Of a stretch of DNA of 64,000 nucleotides, positions 18,584 through 30,515 are shown one piece after another. Source of the stretch: Qipengyuania marincola (GTDB taxonomy: Bacteria; Pseudomonadota; Alphaproteobacteria; Sphingomonadales; Sphingomonadaceae); NCBI RefSeq assembly GCF_029688625.1, contig NZ_JARULC010000004.1, forward strand, positions 102,574-166,573. The letters are read 5' to 3'. Every line of letters begins with the position of its first letter. The first letter of the stretch is position 1. A model generated the notes under the pieces. The model was not told the origin of the DNA and ran no database searches. It saw only the letters and a program-made list of their open reading frames with translations. The position numbers and the translations under genes are program-made.

Positions 18584-19278
18584 AGAGGCTCGCCCTGCTC
18601 GCCCTGCCCTTCGCCCTCGCCGCCTGTAGCGAGAGCGAGCCGGAGCCTGCGCCCACCCCCACCCCGACCGTTGCCGCACCGCGATTGCTGGTCGGCGCCG
18701 ATCTGGACCTGTCGACGTTGGGCGCGAAAATCGTCGGCCCGCAAGGACCCGAGGTGGAGACGACGCTCAGCGCAGGCGGACGTCAGCTCGGCACGATGGT
18801 CAGTTACGTCGCCTGCCCCGAAGAGGTGACCGAGTGTGTGCCGGGCCAGCTGCCCGCCGATACGGTTTATACCTATGTGCATCAGATAACCTTGTCCGAC
18901 GCCGATGAGGCGGAACCCGACGCGCAGCCAAGCGAGGGTCCGGAAGTCGTGGAAGCGCCCCCGACCCTGTTCCGCACCACGCAGCGCGCTCATGGCTTCA
19001 ACCAGTCGATCGGATATTCGAAGGACCAGGCGCAAGCCGCGCTCGGCGATCCGGATGCAATCTCGATCAGCATCGACAATGGCAGCCTCATCTGGCGCGT
19101 GGTTGCCGGATCGGGCTGGCAACCGGGTTCGACCATCACCTTCTGGTGGCAGTCGACGCTTCCCCCGGCGGGCCCTGCCGATGCCTACCTGCTGGAGATC
19201 GACGGCGATCAGGCAAGCGCGACCGGACCGTTTCCTGCCGAACCGGAAAATCCGGCAGACGGAGCTGCTGGCAACTAG
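18580..19278 (+). CDS. Hypothetical lipoprotein
   Basis: This 232-residue protein has a lipobox: MKRLALLALPFALAAC places the lipidated Cys at residue 16. After a Pro/Thr-rich spacer comes a globular domain of about 190 residues with two cysteines (YVACPEEVTEC) that could form a disulphide. It is predicted to sit in the outer membrane facing the periplasm (the residue after Cys is Ser). Function unknown. The GTG at 18580 overlaps the yqeY stop (GTGA). It sits between yqeY and dnaG, which it probably shares transcription with. Confidence 0.8.
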   Translation: MKRLALLALPFALAACSESEPEPAPTPTPTVAAPRLLVGADLDLSTLGAKIVGPQGPEVETTLSAGGRQLGTMVSYVACPEEVTECVPGQLPADTVYTYVHQITLSDADEAEPDAQPSEGPEVVEAPPTLFRTTQRAHGFNQSIGYSKDQAQAALGDPDAISISIDNGSLIWRVVAGSGWQPGSTITFWWQSTLPPAGPADAYLLEIDGDQASATGPFPAEPENPADGAAGN

Positions 19279-19314
19279 CGATTCGGCGGACCGGGTAGTA
19301 GGGATTCTCGCCCT

Positions 19315-21171
19315 ATGGCCCTGTCACCCCAATGGCTCGACGAACTGCGCGCGCGGACCACGCTGTCCGCAGTGATCGGTCGTACCACGCGGCTGTTGAA
19401 GGCGGGCCGCGAGTTCAAGGCCTGCTGCCCGTTTCACAACGAGAAAACGCCTAGCTTCTACGTCAATGACGAGAAGGGCTTCTACCACTGTTTCGGCTGC
19501 GAGGCGCATGGCGACGCAATCCGCTGGCTGACCGACCAGCGCGGCATGCCGTTCATGGAGGCGGTGAAGGAGCTTGCCGCCGAAGCCGGGATGGAGCTGC
19601 CCGCTCCCGATCCGCAGGCTGCCAAGCGCGCAGAGAAGCGCGCCAGCCTGCACGATGTGACCGCGGCGGCGCAGGACTGGTTCGAAAGTAATCTGCGCGG
19701 CAGCGAAGGTGCGGCTGCACGCAGCTATCTTGCGAAGCGCGGGTTTACGGACGCCACGGTCCGCGAGTTCGGCTTCGGCTATGCTCCGGAGGACCGGCAG
19801 GCGCTCAAACGCGCGCTCGGCAAGTTCGACGAGGGCATGCTGTTTGATGCCGGCATGCGCATCATTGTCGAGGACAAGGAGCCCTACGATCGGTTTCGTG
19901 GCCGCTTGATGCTGCCGATCCACGATACCCGAGGCCGGGTCATCGCCTTCGGTGGCCGGATCCTCGATGCGGAGGCCAATCCCAAGGCACCCAAATACCT
20001 CAACAGCCCGGATACCCCGCTCTTCGACAAGGGCCGCACGCTTTACAACCTCCATCGCGCCGCGCCTGCCGCCCGCCAAAGCGGGCGGATGATTGTCGTC
20101 GAAGGCTATATGGACGCAATCGCGCTTGCCAATGCGGGTATCCGCGAAGCCGTGGCCCCGCTTGGTACGGCACTGACGGAGAACCAGCTCGGGTTGCTCT
20201 GGCGTCAGGTGGAACGCCCCATTCTGTGCTTCGATGGCGATAATGCCGGACAGCGCGCGGCTATGCGGGCCATAGGACGCGCGCTTCCCATGCTGCGCCC
20301 GGGTCATTCGTTGAGCATCGTGCGCCTGCCGACGGGCATGGACCCGGACGATCTCATTCGCGAGAAAGGCGTCGCGGCCCTTGAAGCCCTGCTTGAACGA
20401 CCCGCGAGCCTGCTCGACACGTTGTGGGAGTTTGAGAAGGCCGCTGCTCCGCTGGACTCTCCCGAGGACAAGGCCGGCCTGAAGGCGCGCCTGCTCGATC
20501 ATGTCGAAGCGATCCAGCATCCCGATATTCGCTCGCTCTACAAACGCGAACTGCTCGAGCGCTTCTCCACCTTCGCTTTTCCCCCCCGGCCCCAGCGTGA
20601 TTATGGTCCGCGCACAAATTGGAAGAAGGGGGACTGGAAACGCCCCCTCCCCACACTCTCTCCGGATGTCGCGAACCAGCTGAAACGCGCCATGGCGGGA
20701 GGATCGCGCGACATGTTTTCGCGCGCCGTCATCGCCGGCCTCGTGCGCTTTCCCGATCAGATCGCCAGGCACGAGGATGCGCTGGCCGATTTCGCCCGGA
20801 GTGACCAAAATGTCGGCCCTGCAATAGATTTGTTGCTGGAGACCGCAGAAACGCTTGATTTGACCGGAGGATCGCCCATATCGCTCGAACGAGGCCTTCC
20901 CGCCCTGCCGGCAAAACCGAACTTCGCCTTCCTCGATGAAGGCACCGACCCGGATGAAGCGCGCGAGGATTTGGCCGAAGCTGTGTCGTTGCTGGTCGAA
21001 AGACCTGCGCTGGAGTCCGCCCTTGCGGAGGCTACGGCGCGTTTTGATCGCGACCCGGAAGGCTCCTTTGCCGAACAGGCCCGATTGCGTGAGCGCTTGC
21101 TGGCCCTTAACGAGCGATTGAAGCAGTTCGGGCGCAGGAAAGCGGCAGGGCCGGACGATTCGGATTCATGA
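19315..21171 (+). CDS. dnaG: DNA primase
   Basis: DnaG synthesises RNA primers for replication. The 618-residue protein has the N-terminal CHC2 zinc ribbon (CCPFHNEKTPSFYV, then FYHCFGCEAHGD). Next is the TOPRIM catalytic core (VVEGYMDAIAL, then CFDGDNAGQRAA), followed by the C-terminal DnaB-interacting helices. ATG 19315 agrees with the family N-terminus (LSPQWLDELRARTTLSAVI). It is followed 52 bases later by rpoD, the classical macromolecular-synthesis arrangement with rpsU replaced by yqeY and a lipoprotein gene. Confidence 0.98.
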   Translation: MALSPQWLDELRARTTLSAVIGRTTRLLKAGREFKACCPFHNEKTPSFYVNDEKGFYHCFGCEAHGDAIRWLTDQRGMPFMEAVKELAAEAGMELPAPDPQAAKRAEKRASLHDVTAAAQDWFESNLRGSEGAAARSYLAKRGFTDATVREFGFGYAPEDRQALKRALGKFDEGMLFDAGMRIIVEDKEPYDRFRGRLMLPIHDTRGRVIAFGGRILDAEANPKAPKYLNSPDTPLFDKGRTLYNLHRAAPAARQSGRMIVVEGYMDAIALANAGIREAVAPLGTALTENQLGLLWRQVERPILCFDGDNAGQRAAMRAIGRALPMLRPGHSLSIVRLPTGMDPDDLIREKGVAALEALLERPASLLDTLWEFEKAAAPLDSPEDKAGLKARLLDHVEAIQHPDIRSLYKRELLERFSTFAFPPRPQRDYGPRTNWKKGDWKRPLPTLSPDVANQLKRAMAGGSRDMFSRAVIAGLVRFPDQIARHEDALADFARSDQNVGPAIDLLLETAETLDLTGGSPISLERGLPALPAKPNFAFLDEGTDPDEAREDLAEAVSLLVERPALESALAEATARFDRDPEGSFAEQARLRERLLALNERLKQFGRRKAAGPDDSDS

Positions 21172-21223
21172 TTGCCGCGGAAGTGCACTCCGCGCGTAGC
21201 TAGAGATTGGGTTAACGCACCTT

Positions 21224-23254
<2,031 letters not shown>

Positions 23255-23286
23255 GCGCGAAGCCATAGCGGCGGGGAGGCCGGGTG

Positions 23287-23988
23287 ATGAAAAGCCTCGA
23301 AGCCGCGGGCGTTTACACCTACGCCGACTACGACGAGAAACCCGATCCCAGCCACCGCCCAATGTATCTTGCGCCGGTGTTGGAAGCTTTGCGCGAGATA
23401 CCGCCCGGATCGCGCGTTTTGGACGCAGGCTGCGGGGGCGGCGACTTCGCAATAGGTCTGCATGAGGCAGGCTACGAAGTCCTCGGCAGTGACGCCTCGG
23501 CAAGCGCGATCCGCGCGGCCCGGGCGCTGGGCGTCGGACGGTTCGAACAAGCATCGCTTTACGACGATCTCCTCGCGCCCTTCGGCCATCCGGACATCTC
23601 GGCGATAGTCTGCGTCGAGGTCATTGAGCACCTCTACAGTCCGCTGACCTTCGTGCGCCGCGCGCACGAGGCGCTGCCCGATGGCGGACTCCTCATTGTA
23701 ACGACGCCCTATTGGGGATGGCTCAAGAATGTGGCGCTGGCGGTCACCAACCGCATGGATCGCTCGCTCACCGCGCTGTGGGAAGGCGGCCATATCAAGC
23801 ATTTTTCGCGCCGAACACTGACGCAGCTCCTGGAAGAGAACGGCTTCGAACCGGTGGCATTTCGCGGTGCCGGTGAAACGGCCAGACAGCGGCGGATACC
23901 CTACTTGTGGAGCGGCATGATGATGGCGTTTCGCAAACTTCCGACGGACAGCCGCAACAGCACAGGAAAAAGCGGCCCAGCGCGGTAG
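23287..23988 (+). CDS. Class I SAM-dependent methyltransferase
   Basis: This 233-residue Rossmann-fold methyltransferase has motif I VLDAGCGGGDFAIGL for SAM binding, an acidic post-I site GSDAS, and post-motif VEVIEHLYSP. It resembles UbiG/MycE-type enzymes that methylate small metabolites or lipids (HIKHFSRRTLTQLLEENGF is typical of the methyltransferase-11/23 group). Acceptor unknown. ATG 23287 follows GGGGAGG by 7 bases; a GTG sits one codon earlier. Its end overlaps nothing, and rpiB follows 32 bases on. Confidence 0.85.
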   Translation: MKSLEAAGVYTYADYDEKPDPSHRPMYLAPVLEALREIPPGSRVLDAGCGGGDFAIGLHEAGYEVLGSDASASAIRAARALGVGRFEQASLYDDLLAPFGHPDISAIVCVEVIEHLYSPLTFVRRAHEALPDGGLLIVTTPYWGWLKNVALAVTNRMDRSLTALWEGGHIKHFSRRTLTQLLEENGFEPVAFRGAGETARQRRIPYLWSGMMMAFRKLPTDSRNSTGKSGPAR

Positions 23989-24020
23989 AAACTGCCAGCG
24001 CAATCGCCTATGTCGCCACC

Positions 24021-24458
24021 ATGCGTATCGCCATAGCCTCCGACCACGCCGCCATCGAGCTCAAGGCGACCTTGCGCGACTGGTTGATCGAGCAGGGCCA
24101 CGAGGTCGCCGATCTCGGCCCCGAGACTACGGACAGCGTCGATTATCCCGATTTCGGTTATAAGCTCGCCGGCGTCATCGCCGACGGAACTGCCGAGCGC
24201 GGCGTAGCCCTGTGCGGATCCGGAATCGGCATCTCGATGAGCGTGAACCGCAATCCTGCAGTCCGCTGTGCCCTCGTGTCCGAACCGCTTTCCGCCGCGC
24301 TTTGCCGCGAACACAATGATGCGAATTGCATCGCGATGGGCGCGCGTCTCATTGGCAGCGACATGGCGATAGCCTGCCTCACCGCTTTCCTCGAAATCGA
24401 ATTCGGCGGTGGGCGCCACCAGCGTCGCGTCGACAAGCTCTCAAATCCGGAATTCTGA
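24021..24458 (+). CDS. rpiB: Ribose-5-phosphate isomerase B
   Basis: RpiB interconverts ribose 5-phosphate and ribulose 5-phosphate in the pentose phosphate pathway. The 145-residue protein has the family markers: [16 protein letters not shown] at the N-terminus, [11 protein letters not shown], the active-site [15 protein letters not shown] with catalytic Cys, and [19 protein letters not shown] 24021 gives the standard N-terminus. It lies directly before glyA, 2 bases apart, so the two are probably cotranscribed, linking C5 sugar and one-carbon metabolism. Confidence 0.96.
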   Translation: MRIAIASDHAAIELKATLRDWLIEQGHEVADLGPETTDSVDYPDFGYKLAGVIADGTAERGVALCGSGIGISMSVNRNPAVRCALVSEPLSAALCREHNDANCIAMGARLIGSDMAIACLTAFLEIEFGGGRHQRRVDKLSNPEF

Positions 24459-24460
24459 AC

Positions 24461-25774
24461 ATGGCTACTCTTCCCAAGGACACCGCACGCGAACCGATGG
24501 ATCGCTTCTGGCATGACACGCTGGCTGAGGCCGATCCCGAAATTTACGGCGCCATTCGCAAGGAACTGGCGCGCCAGCAGGACAAGATCGAGCTGATCGC
24601 GTCGGAAAATATCGCCTCGACCGCGGTACTTGAAGCCACCGGTAGCGTGTTCACCAACAAATATGCCGAAGGCTATCCGGGCAAGCGCTATTATGGCGGA
24701 TGCGACTATGCCGACGTGGTCGAAACGCTGGCGATCGAGCGCGCCAAGCAATTGTTCGGCTGCAATTATGCAAACGTCCAGCCCAACTCCGGTAGCCAGA
24801 TGAATCAGGCGGTGTTCCTTGCCCTGCTGGAGCCGGGCGACACCTTCATGGGGCTCGACCTCAATTCCGGTGGCCACCTGACTCACGGTTCGCCGGTCAA
24901 TATGAGCGGGAAGTGGTTCAATCCGGTCAGCTACGGCGTGCGTCAGGACGACGAGCTGATCGACATGGATGCCGTGATGGCGACCGCCAAGGAGCACAAG
25001 CCCAAGCTGATTATCGCCGGCGGCACTGCCTACTCCCGGGTCTGGGACTGGGAAGCCTTTCGCAAGGTGGCGGACGAAGTCGGCGCTTACCTGATGGTCG
25101 ACATGAGCCACATCTCCGGCCTCGTCGCGGGCGGCGCGCACCCCTCGCCCTTCCCGCATGCCGATATAGTCACCACCACCACGCACAAGAGCCTCCGCGG
25201 TCCGCGCTCCGGCGTGATCCTCTGGAACGACGAGAAATACACCAAGCCGATCAACATGGCGGTGTTCCCTGGCATGCAGGGCGGTCCGCTGATGCACGTC
25301 GTCGCGGCCAAGGCAGTGGCCTTCGGCGAAGCGCTGCGGCCGGACTTCAGGGACTATGCCCAGCGCGTCGTCGACAATGCCCGCGCGCTGGCGAAAAGCA
25401 TCGAGGCGAACGGGCTGCGTGTGGTTTCCGGTGGCACGGATAACCACTCGATGCTGGTCGACCTCACAGCCAAGGACGTGACCGGCAAGGCGGCAGAAGC
25501 GGGCCTCGACCGGGCATGGCTGACCTGCAACAAGAACGGCATCCCGTTCGATACGCGCAGCCCCTTCGTGACCAGCGGCGTCCGTCTGGGCACACCTGCG
25601 GGGACCACGCGCGGCTTCGGGCCCGCGGAATTCGAGCAAATCGGCAAGCTTATAACGGAGGTCGTCGACGGCTTGTCGAAAAATGGCCCCGAGGGCGATG
25701 CGCAGGTGGAAGAAAGCGTTCGCAAGCGCGTAAGCGAATTGTGTGACCAATTCCCCGTCTACCCCGGGAGATAG
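24461..25774 (+). CDS. glyA: Serine hydroxymethyltransferase
   Basis: GlyA converts serine and tetrahydrofolate to glycine and 5,10-methylene-THF. This PLP enzyme has 437 residues, normal length. Signatures are [31 protein letters not shown], the PLP-lysine segment [14 protein letters not shown], and [12 protein letters not shown] 24461 is 2 bases after the rpiB stop. Downstream a small membrane-protein gene begins at once. Confidence 0.98.
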   Translation: MATLPKDTAREPMDRFWHDTLAEADPEIYGAIRKELARQQDKIELIASENIASTAVLEATGSVFTNKYAEGYPGKRYYGGCDYADVVETLAIERAKQLFGCNYANVQPNSGSQMNQAVFLALLEPGDTFMGLDLNSGGHLTHGSPVNMSGKWFNPVSYGVRQDDELIDMDAVMATAKEHKPKLIIAGGTAYSRVWDWEAFRKVADEVGAYLMVDMSHISGLVAGGAHPSPFPHADIVTTTTHKSLRGPRSGVILWNDEKYTKPINMAVFPGMQGGPLMHVVAAKAVAFGEALRPDFRDYAQRVVDNARALAKSIEANGLRVVSGGTDNHSMLVDLTAKDVTGKAAEAGLDRAWLTCNKNGIPFDTRSPFVTSGVRLGTPAGTTRGFGPAEFEQIGKLITEVVDGLSKNGPEGDAQVEESVRKRVSELCDQFPVYPGR

Positions 25775-25777
25775 ATG

Positions 25778-25999
25778 ATGAGCCAGGACAATTACGACGG
25801 TGGCCACGACCTTGGCGAGCGGGCTCGCGAGGAAGCCAAGGCAATGGCCAAGGACGGCATGGCACACCCTTCGACCAAGCCCGTGCTGACGGGCGCGGCC
25901 ATCGGGGTCGTCGCCGCAGCCCTCCTGCCGGTCATTACCTGGCCGGTCGGCCTCGCTGCGGGCGCAGGGATTGCATTCTACAACAGGATCAAGAAGTAA
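25778..25999 (+). CDS. Small membrane protein downstream of glyA
   Basis: This protein of 73 residues has a charged, helical N-terminal 35 residues (Asp/Glu/Lys-rich) and two close hydrophobic stretches (VLTGAAIGVVAAALLPVITW, PVGLAAGAGIAFYN) with glycine-zipper spacing. It resembles small glycine-zipper inner-membrane proteins. ATG 25778 has GGGAG 7 bases upstream; the preceding ATG at 25775 overlaps that spacing less well. Function unknown. It is cotranscribed with rpiB-glyA and probably nrdR. Confidence 0.7.
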   Translation: MSQDNYDGGHDLGERAREEAKAMAKDGMAHPSTKPVLTGAAIGVVAAALLPVITWPVGLAAGAGIAFYNRIKK

Positions 26000-26007
26000 G
26001 CCTCTGA

Positions 26008-26490
26008 ATGCGCTGCCCATTTTGCGCCCATGACGACAGCCAGGTGAAGGATAGTCGTCCGACCGAGGATTCCACTTCGATCCGTCGCCGCCGCCAGTGT
26101 TCGAGCTGCGGGGCGCGTTTCACCACGTTCGAGCGGGTTCAGCTGCGCGAGGTCACAGTGGTGAAGTCCGGTGGCAATGGAGAAAAGGCGCGTCGCCAAC
26201 CCTTCGACCGCGCCAAGCTGGAACAATCAATAGCTCTCGCATGCCGCAAGCGCGACGTGCCGCAGGAGCGCATCGACCAGTTGGCTTCGGGAATCCAGCG
26301 TCAGGTCGAAACCGCCGGCGAGGCCGAAATCCCCTCGCAGCGTATCGGCGAGATGGTAATGGACGGGCTGCGCCAGATCGACAGCGTCGCCTATATCCGC
26401 TTCGCGAGCGTCTATCGCGACTTCAGCGAGGCACGCGATTTCGAGGAATTCGCCAGCACGGTGAAGGACGCCGCGAATGAGCGAGGCTGA
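26008..26490 (+). CDS. nrdR: Transcriptional repressor NrdR
   Basis: NrdR senses ATP/dATP and represses ribonucleotide reductase genes. The 160-residue protein has the N-terminal zinc ribbon ([10 protein letters not shown]..., then [12 protein letters not shown]) and the ATP-cone (VVKSGG, then [18 protein letters not shown]). It ends in [15 protein letters not shown], as usual. No nrd gene is in the window, so its target box is elsewhere. Its end overlaps trmJ by 14 bases. Confidence 0.97.
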   Translation: MRCPFCAHDDSQVKDSRPTEDSTSIRRRRQCSSCGARFTTFERVQLREVTVVKSGGNGEKARRQPFDRAKLEQSIALACRKRDVPQERIDQLASGIQRQVETAGEAEIPSQRIGEMVMDGLRQIDSVAYIRFASVYRDFSEARDFEEFASTVKDAANERG

Positions 26491-27205
26491 GGCGCGCAAG
26501 CCGATCGTCGTGCTCGTCCGGCCGCAGCTTGGCGAAAATATCGGCAAGGCGGCTCGCGCAATGCTAAATTTCGGGCTGACAGAATTGCGTCTGGTCGAAC
26601 CGCGCGACGGATGGCCCAACCCATCGGCAGGCCCGGCTGCTGCCGGTGCCGACATTGTGCTCGAACAAGCTCAGGTTTTCGCTTCGACCGCGGAAGCGGT
26701 GGCCGATTGCGCACATGTTTACGCGACCACCGTCCGCAAGCGCGGCGTAACCAAACCCGTAGTGACGCCTGAAGACGCGGCCCGCGAGGTTGCCGGGAAC
26801 ATCGGTCGCAGCGCTTTCCTGTTCGGTCCGGAACGTTCCGGCCTGGAGACCGAGGACGTGGCGCTTGCCCGCGCGATCCTGACCGTGCCGATCAATCCCG
26901 ATTTCGGCTCGCTCAATCTGGCGCAGGCAGTGATCCTGTGCGCGTACGAATGGTCCAAGAATGAAACGCTCGTTCAGCCGACGCAGGAGGAATTGCTTCC
27001 GCCCGCTCCGCAGGACGAGCTGGAGGGTCTGATCGATCATCTTGATCGTATGCTGCAACCAAAGGGCTATTTCCTGCCGGAAAGCCGCGCTGAAGCAACC
27101 CGGCGTACCTTGCGTGGGGTGCTGACCAAACCGGGCTGGAATCACCTCGAGGTGCGCACGCTGCGCGGCGTACTATCTTCGCTGCAGCGCGAACCTAAGC
27201 CCTGA
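26477..27205 (+). CDS. trmJ: tRNA (cytidine/uridine-2'-O-)-methyltransferase TrmJ
   Basis: This SPOUT-fold enzyme of 242 residues 2'-O-methylates tRNA position 32. Motifs are [22 protein letters not shown] (first part) at the N-terminus, FGPERSGL (motif 2), and [15 protein letters not shown] (motif 3), where SAM and the knot lie. It could also belong to the close TrmL/LasT-like group, but the length and C-terminal extension favour TrmJ. ATG 26477 overlaps the end of nrdR. Its stop overlaps the chorismate mutase gene by 11 bases on the opposite strand. Confidence 0.88.
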   Translation: MSEAEARKPIVVLVRPQLGENIGKAARAMLNFGLTELRLVEPRDGWPNPSAGPAAAGADIVLEQAQVFASTAEAVADCAHVYATTVRKRGVTKPVVTPEDAAREVAGNIGRSAFLFGPERSGLETEDVALARAILTVPINPDFGSLNLAQAVILCAYEWSKNETLVQPTQEELLPPAPQDELEGLIDHLDRMLQPKGYFLPESRAEATRRTLRGVLTKPGWNHLEVRTLRGVLSSLQREPKP

Positions 27206-27506
27206 TCCTATCCCATTCCTCTAACTCGTAAGCGATCGAGGTTTCGACCAGAAGGTCCCATATTTCGGCGATATTCCGTGTCGGAAGCTGTCGCATTTCA
27301 GCATCCGCAACGGCATTGCCGATCACCTCCGCCTTGCGCGCTTCGTCGCGCACGACATTACGGTCGGTCTTGATGCGGGCAGCCGCGCGCATGTATCCGA
27401 AACGGCGGTCCAGCAGCTCCATCAGCTGTCGGTCGGTCGTATCGACCCCGATCCGCACCTCGCGCATCTCGGTGCAGTCTTCGGGGAGCTTGAAAGTGTC
27501 GTCCAT
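27195..27506 (-). CDS. Chorismate mutase (AroQ class)
   Basis: This all-helical protein of 103 residues matches the AroQ/PheA-type chorismate mutase domain (VRIGVDTTDRQLMELLDRRFGYM, then AARIK, VRDEARKAEVIGN), with the usual LLDRR and K residues of the active site. It rearranges chorismate to prephenate for Phe/Tyr synthesis; isochorismate pyruvate-lyase is a related possibility. ATG 27506 matches family N-termini better than the upstream frame. It stands alone on the minus strand, convergent with trmJ (11-base overlap). Confidence 0.85.
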   Translation of the reverse strand: MDDTFKLPEDCTEMREVRIGVDTTDRQLMELLDRRFGYMRAAARIKTDRNVVRDEARKAEVIGNAVADAEMRQLPTRNIAEIWDLLVETSIAYELEEWDRIRA

Positions 27507-27559
27507 GGACCGGCCCACTGCCCTCCCCGGTGCTCTTTGTCGAGTATTGATCGCCACGC

Positions 27560-27587
27560 TTGACGAATGGCGCAAAACTGCTATTCG
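27560..27587 (+). promoter_or_regulatory. Sigma-70-like promoter for rpsD
   Basis: TTGACG (27560-27565), 16 bases, TATTCG (27582-27587) match -35/-10 elements closely. The predicted start near 27594 leaves a leader of about 120 bases that contains a stable hairpin, CGGAAC-CTCGT-GTTCCG (27635-27651). Confidence 0.55.
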
Positions 27588-27714
27588 CGCGCCTCGCTAA
27601 TTGGCCCCGCACCCCGGTGAAGCGGTGGCCGCGCCGGAACCTCGTGTTCCGACGGTGCGATGCCGGGTTGGATGGTCACCAGACGGGTGGCTCAGCAAAT
27701 CGAAGGAAAGACTT

Positions 27715-28329
27715 ATGTCGAAGCGCAAGAGCGCCAAGTACAAACTCGACCGCCGGATGGGTGAAAACATCTGGGGTCGCCCGAATTCCCCGGTCAACAA
27801 GCGATCCTATGGCCCCGGCCAGCACGGCCAGCGCCGCAAGGGCAAGATGTCCGACTTCGGCCTGCAGCTGCGCGCCAAGCAGAAGCTCAAGGGCTATTAC
27901 GGCGACGTGACCGAGAAGCAGTTCAAGCGCACCTACAAGGAAGCGTCGGCCATGAAGGGCGACACCGGTCAGAACCTGATCGGTCTGCTCGAACAGCGTC
28001 TCGACATGGTCGTCTATCGCGCCAAGTTCGCCCCGACCATCTTCGCCGCCCGCCAGATCGTGAGCCACGGCCACATCTATCTCAACGGCGTGAAGACCAA
28101 CGTCGCCTCGGCCCGCGTCAAGGTTGGCGACGTCGTCAGCCTGGGCAAGAAGGCGCAGGACATGGCGCTGGTCATCGAAGCACAGAGCCTGCCCGAACGT
28201 GAAATTCCGGACTACGTCGCGCCCGACGGCACCGACAAGGTGACTTTCACCCGCGTGCCGAAGCTCGACGAAGTGCCCTATCCGGTCACCATGGAACCGA
28301 ACCTCGTGGTCGAGTTCTACTCGCGCTAA
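27715..28329 (+). CDS. rpsD: 30S ribosomal protein S4
   Basis: S4 (204 residues) is a primary 16S rRNA-binding protein and assembly nucleator. [13 protein letters not shown] is the alphaproteobacterial opening, and the S4 RNA-binding domain ([33 protein letters not shown]) is intact. ATG 27715 has GAAGGAAAG upstream. It stands alone with its own promoter and a strong terminator, not in the alpha operon with rpoA, which is usual in this class. Confidence 0.98.
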   Translation: MSKRKSAKYKLDRRMGENIWGRPNSPVNKRSYGPGQHGQRRKGKMSDFGLQLRAKQKLKGYYGDVTEKQFKRTYKEASAMKGDTGQNLIGLLEQRLDMVVYRAKFAPTIFAARQIVSHGHIYLNGVKTNVASARVKVGDVVSLGKKAQDMALVIEAQSLPEREIPDYVAPDGTDKVTFTRVPKLDEVPYPVTMEPNLVVEFYSR

Positions 28330-28350
28330 GAGGCAACGATATCGTCACGA

Positions 28351-28380
28351 AAGGGGCGGTCCTGCGGGGCCGCCCTTTTT
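28351..28380 (+). terminator. Rho-independent terminator of rpsD
   Basis: GGGCGG (28354-28359) pairs with CCGCCC (28370-28375) over a 10-nt loop, flanked by AAG before and TTTTT (28376-28380) after. It lies 22 bases after the rpsD stop. The A/T flanks extend the pairing. Confidence 0.9.
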
Positions 28381-28450
28381 CGTTTCAATTCGTCGTGTTT
28401 TCAGTGGTTTGACTGGAACTGCAATGCGGTCTGTAGGTTCGCAGATCACT

Positions 28451-28627
28451 ATGACACAATACCGGTTCATCACCCCCAATCGTCGCGGGAAATGGTACGA
28501 CAATCTGCGAGATGCGCAGGCGCGCGCCAATGCTATCGGTGCAGGATTTCTCGATTCCGCAGGCACTTTCGTACTCTATCGAGGGACTGTTCTGGAAATG
28601 CGGGAAAAAGCTATCCGTTCGGCCTAG
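28451..28627 (+). CDS. Small basic hypothetical protein
   Basis: This 58-residue protein with a compact composition (TQYRFITPNRRGKWYDNL, then AIGAGFLDSAGTFVLY) reads as a real globular mini-protein rather than a shadow frame. Function unknown. ATG 28451 is the likely start; 12 bases before it a GGTT box ends a GGAAC-N16-GGTT near-match to the EcfG promoter. The stop TAG overlaps the M50-type gene's stop on the other strand (CTAG 28624-28627). Confidence 0.6.
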   Translation: MTQYRFITPNRRGKWYDNLRDAQARANAIGAGFLDSAGTFVLYRGTVLEMREKAIRSA

Positions 28628-29361
28628 ATGCGCGCAGCGATCCGCAGGCTCTTCCAGATCATCAGCATGATGACGAGCGTTAATGCTCCACCCCAGAACC
28701 AGTACGGCAAAAGCAATGCTTCGGAAATCCGCCCGGTGTCGGACGGGCTCGGGCTGAACAGATAACCGATATCCTGATAGACGCTTACCGCGCCCTGCAC
28801 ACCGAGGAATTCGACTGCGATGCGCTGCCACTGGGCTTTGGCGCGTAGCGCGATCGCTATCGCCGCAATGCCGAAGAGCGGCAGCACCACCCACCCTACG
28901 ACCGATCGCACCCAGATCAGCGTAGTCACGATCAAGGCGCCACCGAGCGCCAGCAGGACAATACGCGATGTCCGGCGCGAGCGGGCGGCGATGATCATGC
29001 CGCATCCGGCAATTGTCGGTCCGAGCAGGCCGGCCGCTGCGACCGCGGCATTCTCGAGTGCCCACAACCGGCCAGAATATTGTGCGAAACCCGACCCATT
29101 CGCTTCGATCACCAGGCGCTCGAAATCGGCGCCCAGCATGATCGCGGTGAGGCCATGCGCCATCTCGTGCCACCAGGTCGACAGCAACGTAAACGGCATC
29201 AGCGCCAGCGTGCCGATCTGCGTCTGCCACGCGATGATCGTCAGGACCGCAAACGCGACGATGTAACTCTGTTCGCGCTGGACGGAGGGTTTCACCTCAT
29301 CCTCCGTATAGGGCAGGCCCAACTTGGCAGGTGCCACGGGCGACTGTCGGTTCTGGTCCAT
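28624..29361 (-). CDS. M50-family-like membrane metalloprotease
   Basis: This 245-residue membrane protein has HEMAHGLTAIMLG in a hydrophobic helix, the HExxH zinc motif, and six or so membrane segments, a layout of PF13398-type M50B peptidases. It lacks a clear LDG motif, so an atypical or inactive member is possible. Substrate unknown; site-2 protease relatives release membrane-bound regulators. It is not clearly operonic: tgt lies 26 bases upstream of it on the same strand in transcript order reversed, with M50 following tgt's promoter side. Confidence 0.7.
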   Translation of the reverse strand: MDQNRQSPVAPAKLGLPYTEDEVKPSVQREQSYIVAFAVLTIIAWQTQIGTLALMPFTLLSTWWHEMAHGLTAIMLGADFERLVIEANGSGFAQYSGRLWALENAAVAAAGLLGPTIAGCGMIIAARSRRTSRIVLLALGGALIVTTLIWVRSVVGWVVLPLFGIAAIAIALRAKAQWQRIAVEFLGVQGAVSVYQDIGYLFSPSPSDTGRISEALLLPYWFWGGALTLVIMLMIWKSLRIAARI

Positions 29362-29387
29362 CCGAGGTGTGTTATCGGGCAGGCCAC

Positions 29388-30515
<1,128 letters not shown>

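Noticed and set aside
24158..26020. 620-codon open frame antisense to rpiB-glyA
   Set aside because: Shadow of conserved genes; no recognisable domain.
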